Assembly: GCA_964544475.1 (NCBI GenBank) | Contig: CAZJBS010000012.1 | Coordinates: 1-64,000, forward strand | Direction of reading: 5' to 3' | Source of the DNA: CAZJBS01 sp964544475 | GTDB taxonomy: Bacteria > CLD3 > SB21 | Length of the DNA stretch: 64,000 nucleotides | In this document: one piece after another, positions 62,477-64,000 of the stretch | Layout: every line of letters begins with the position of its first letter | Numbering within the stretch: the first letter of the stretch is position 1 | Translations under genes and position numbers: made by a program | The notes under the pieces: model-generated | Told to the model about the DNA's origin: nothing | Seen by the model: the letters and a program-made list of their open reading frames with translations, nothing else | Databases searched by the model: none

Positions 62477-64000
62477 TCATCTTGTGTTCTTTGCAAGGGT
62501 TTTTCTTGCTTCTTCAATGACGCTTTCAGTTGTGAAACCAAATTCTGTCATTAGGGCTTTTATAGGCGCCGATGCGCCGAATCTGCTTTGCGCCAACACC
62601 GTGCCGTCGGATTCAATACCCGCATAACGGCGCCATCCAAAGGAAGAACCAGCTTCGACGGCCAATCGGCATCGGACGCCGCTTGGCAGTACTTCCTCGC
62701 GATACGCAGCGTCCTGGCGTTCAAAGAGGCTCCAGCAGGGCAGGCTGACAACACGGCATTGGATGCCTTCTGCCGTTAGGCGATCCGATGCCGCAACGCA
62801 CAATTGCAGCTCCGATCCGGTGCCAATCAGGATGATATCCGGCGAACCATGACAATCCGAGAAGACATAACCGCCACGCAGCACACCATCCGCCGGCGCA
62901 TATTTGGTGCGGTCAAACGTCGGCAAAGCCTGACGGGTCAGGATTAGGAGGGCCGGGCGATCCTTCAGAGACATGATATGCCGCCAGGCAAATGCCACTT
63001 CATTGGCGTCGGCCGGACGCACCACGTCAAGATGGGGAATGGCCCGAAGGGAAGCCAGATGTTCAATCGGCTGGTGAGTCGGTCCGTCTTCGCCCACGCC
63101 TATGCTGTCGTGCGTGAATATGAAAATCGATGGCTGCTCCATCAGCGCGGCGAGGCGAAACGTGGGCCGCATGTAGTCCGAAAAAATAAGGAATCCTGAG
63201 CCATAGGCCCTCAAATTGGACAACGTCATGCCATTGACAATAGCCCCCATGGCGTGTTCGCGGACACCAAAGTGAAAATTGCGTCCGCCGTAGTGCCCCT
63301 TTTGAAAGTGATCAGCCCCGGAAATGAGGGTCTTGGTCGACGGGGCCAGGTCGGCGGCTCCACCCATGAACCACGGTACAGCGGCCGCGACTGCGTTCAG
63401 GACTTTGGCGCTCGCCTCACGGCCGGCCACCCCCTTGGCATCGGCGGGGAATGACGGCAGAGATTTTTCCCATCCATCCGGCAGAGTCCGGGCATGAAGC
63501 GATTGGAATTGGGACGCCAGTTCTGGGAATGCTTTGCGATAGGCCTCAAACTGTGTCGTCCAGCTCTTCTCGGCGTCCGCGCCGCGCGAGATCATGGTCT
63601 CCTGGTAACGGCGGATCTCGTCGGGGATATGAAATTTCTTGTCGGGATCCCATCCGTAATTTTTCTTGGCCGCCCTGATCTCGTCCTCTCCGAGCGGCTC
63701 ACCGTGGGCCGCGGCAGTGTCCTGCTTCGTGGGCGCCCCAAATGCAATGTGACTCTCGATGATGATCAACGTGGGCCGTCCCTTTTCACCAATCGCGGAG
63801 GCGATGGCCTTGGACACCTGGGCGGTGTCGTTGGCGTCGCTGACCCTCAGCACATTCCAATGATAGGCCGCGAAACGGGCGCCGACATCCTCCGTGAATG
63901 CGAGGTCCGTCGAACCCTCGATGGTGATGCGGTTGCTATCATAGATCCACACGAGATTATCCAATCCAAGATGGCCGGCCAATGAAGCCGCTTCGCCCGA
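62477..64000 (-). CDS. tkt: Transketolase (partial; 5' end outside the window)
   Basis: The coding frame runs off the right edge; about 508 C-terminal codons of a roughly 670-residue enzyme are present, so the N-terminal TPP-binding part with most of the GDG motif is missing. Seen are LGLDNLVWIYDSNRITIEG, AFGAPTKQDTAAAHG, GGAADLAPSTKT, HFGVREHAMGAIVNGM with the catalytic Glu, and THDSIGVGEDGPTHQPIEH. It transfers two-carbon units between sugar phosphates. It may be simple housekeeping next to the cluster, or may supply a sugar phosphate to it. The ATG at 63982 is not the true start. Confidence 0.95.
   Translation of the reverse strand, partial: SGEAASLAGHLGLDNLVWIYDSNRITIEGSTDLAFTEDVGARFAAYHWNVLRVSDANDTAQVSKAIASAIGEKGRPTLIIIESHIAFGAPTKQDTAAAHGEPLGEDEIRAAKKNYGWDPDKKFHIPDEIRRYQETMISRGADAEKSWTTQFEAYRKAFPELASQFQSLHARTLPDGWEKSLPSFPADAKGVAGREASAKVLNAVAAAVPWFMGGAADLAPSTKTLISGADHFQKGHYGGRNFHFGVREHAMGAIVNGMTLSNLRAYGSGFLIFSDYMRPTFRLAALMEQPSIFIFTHDSIGVGEDGPTHQPIEHLASLRAIPHLDVVRPADANEVAFAWRHIMSLKDRPALLILTRQALPTFDRTKYAPADGVLRGGYVFSDCHGSPDIILIGTGSELQLCVAASDRLTAEGIQCRVVSLPCWSLFERQDAAYREEVLPSGVRCRLAVEAGSSFGWRRYAGIESDGTVLAQSRFGASAPIKALMTEFGFTTESVIEEARKTLAKNTR

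Noticed and set aside
1..64000. tRNA, rRNA, CRISPR, IS or prophage features
   Set aside because: None was found by reading: no transposase or integrase motif, no regularly spaced repeats, and no cloverleaf-like sequence. A tRNA scan could not be run, so a missed tRNA is possible.

Overview
The window is a 64 kb piece of a draft (scaffolded) bacterial genome of roughly 55% GC; two runs of exactly 100 N (22346-22445 and 25201-25300) are assembly gaps. The gene content points to an uncultured lineage of the FCB group: a Reg_prop/Y_Y_Y sensor kinase, PorV-like outer-membrane proteins, an HhH-plus-barrel protein, a lamin-tail protein with a FlgD-like C-terminus, a YfhO-type membrane protein and a DUF6588-like protein. 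Several upstream regions carry good sigma70-type boxes (TTGnnn, 17 bp, TAtnAT) rather than the Bacteroidales-type promoter. I saw no rRNA, tRNA, CRISPR array, IS element or phage gene.

Layout. 1-9.1 kb: housekeeping (M20 dipeptidase, DUF4384 protein, orphan sensor kinase, YqeY, RuvX, HU, YgfZ/GcvT-like protein). 9.2-17 kb: a tight plus-strand run of YfhO-like protein, penicillin acylase family protein, IspF, GT-C membrane protein and a dolichol-phosphate-mannose-synthase-like GT2. 17-21 kb: PurL, DinB-like protein and CNNM/CorC-type protein, all on the minus strand. 21.3-30.1 kb: a phosphonate cluster with methyltransferase, GT4, PEP mutase fused to a nucleotidyltransferase domain, two CDP-alcohol phosphatidyltransferase-fold proteins, phosphonopyruvate decarboxylase, a second nucleotidyltransferase and an Fe-type alcohol dehydrogenase. 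30-38 kb: ABC-F ATPase, AEC and MOT1-like transporters, a clan-CD-like plus CAP fusion, and PBP1C. 38-45.5 kb: a four-gene envelope operon. 45.8-49.8 kb: heme genes hemA, fused hemC-hemD and hemB. 49.8-54.2 kb: miscellaneous genes including rpsU. 54.2-64 kb: a second minus-strand cluster with three more CDP-alcohol phosphatidyltransferase-fold proteins, a LarA-like nickel-pincer protein, a Wzx-like flippase, a sugar-phosphate nucleotidyltransferase and a transketolase cut by the window end.

The most interesting content is the pair of clusters at 21-30 kb and 54-64 kb. Both combine nucleotidyltransferase activation of a small phospho- or phosphono-compound with CDP-alcohol-type transfer in the membrane. 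Both also contain paralogous two-domain proteins (a nucleotidyltransferase-like N-domain followed by a CDP-alcohol transferase fold), and in each cluster one such protein has lost catalytic residues while another keeps them. The first cluster can be read as PEP, phosphonopyruvate, phosphonoacetaldehyde, 2-hydroxyethylphosphonate, CMP-activated headgroup, then phosphonolipid or phosphonoglycan. The second appears to build a different headgroup whose precursor may be epimerised by a LarA-type enzyme and exported by the flippase. These pathway readings are inference; the individual family assignments are well supported by motifs.
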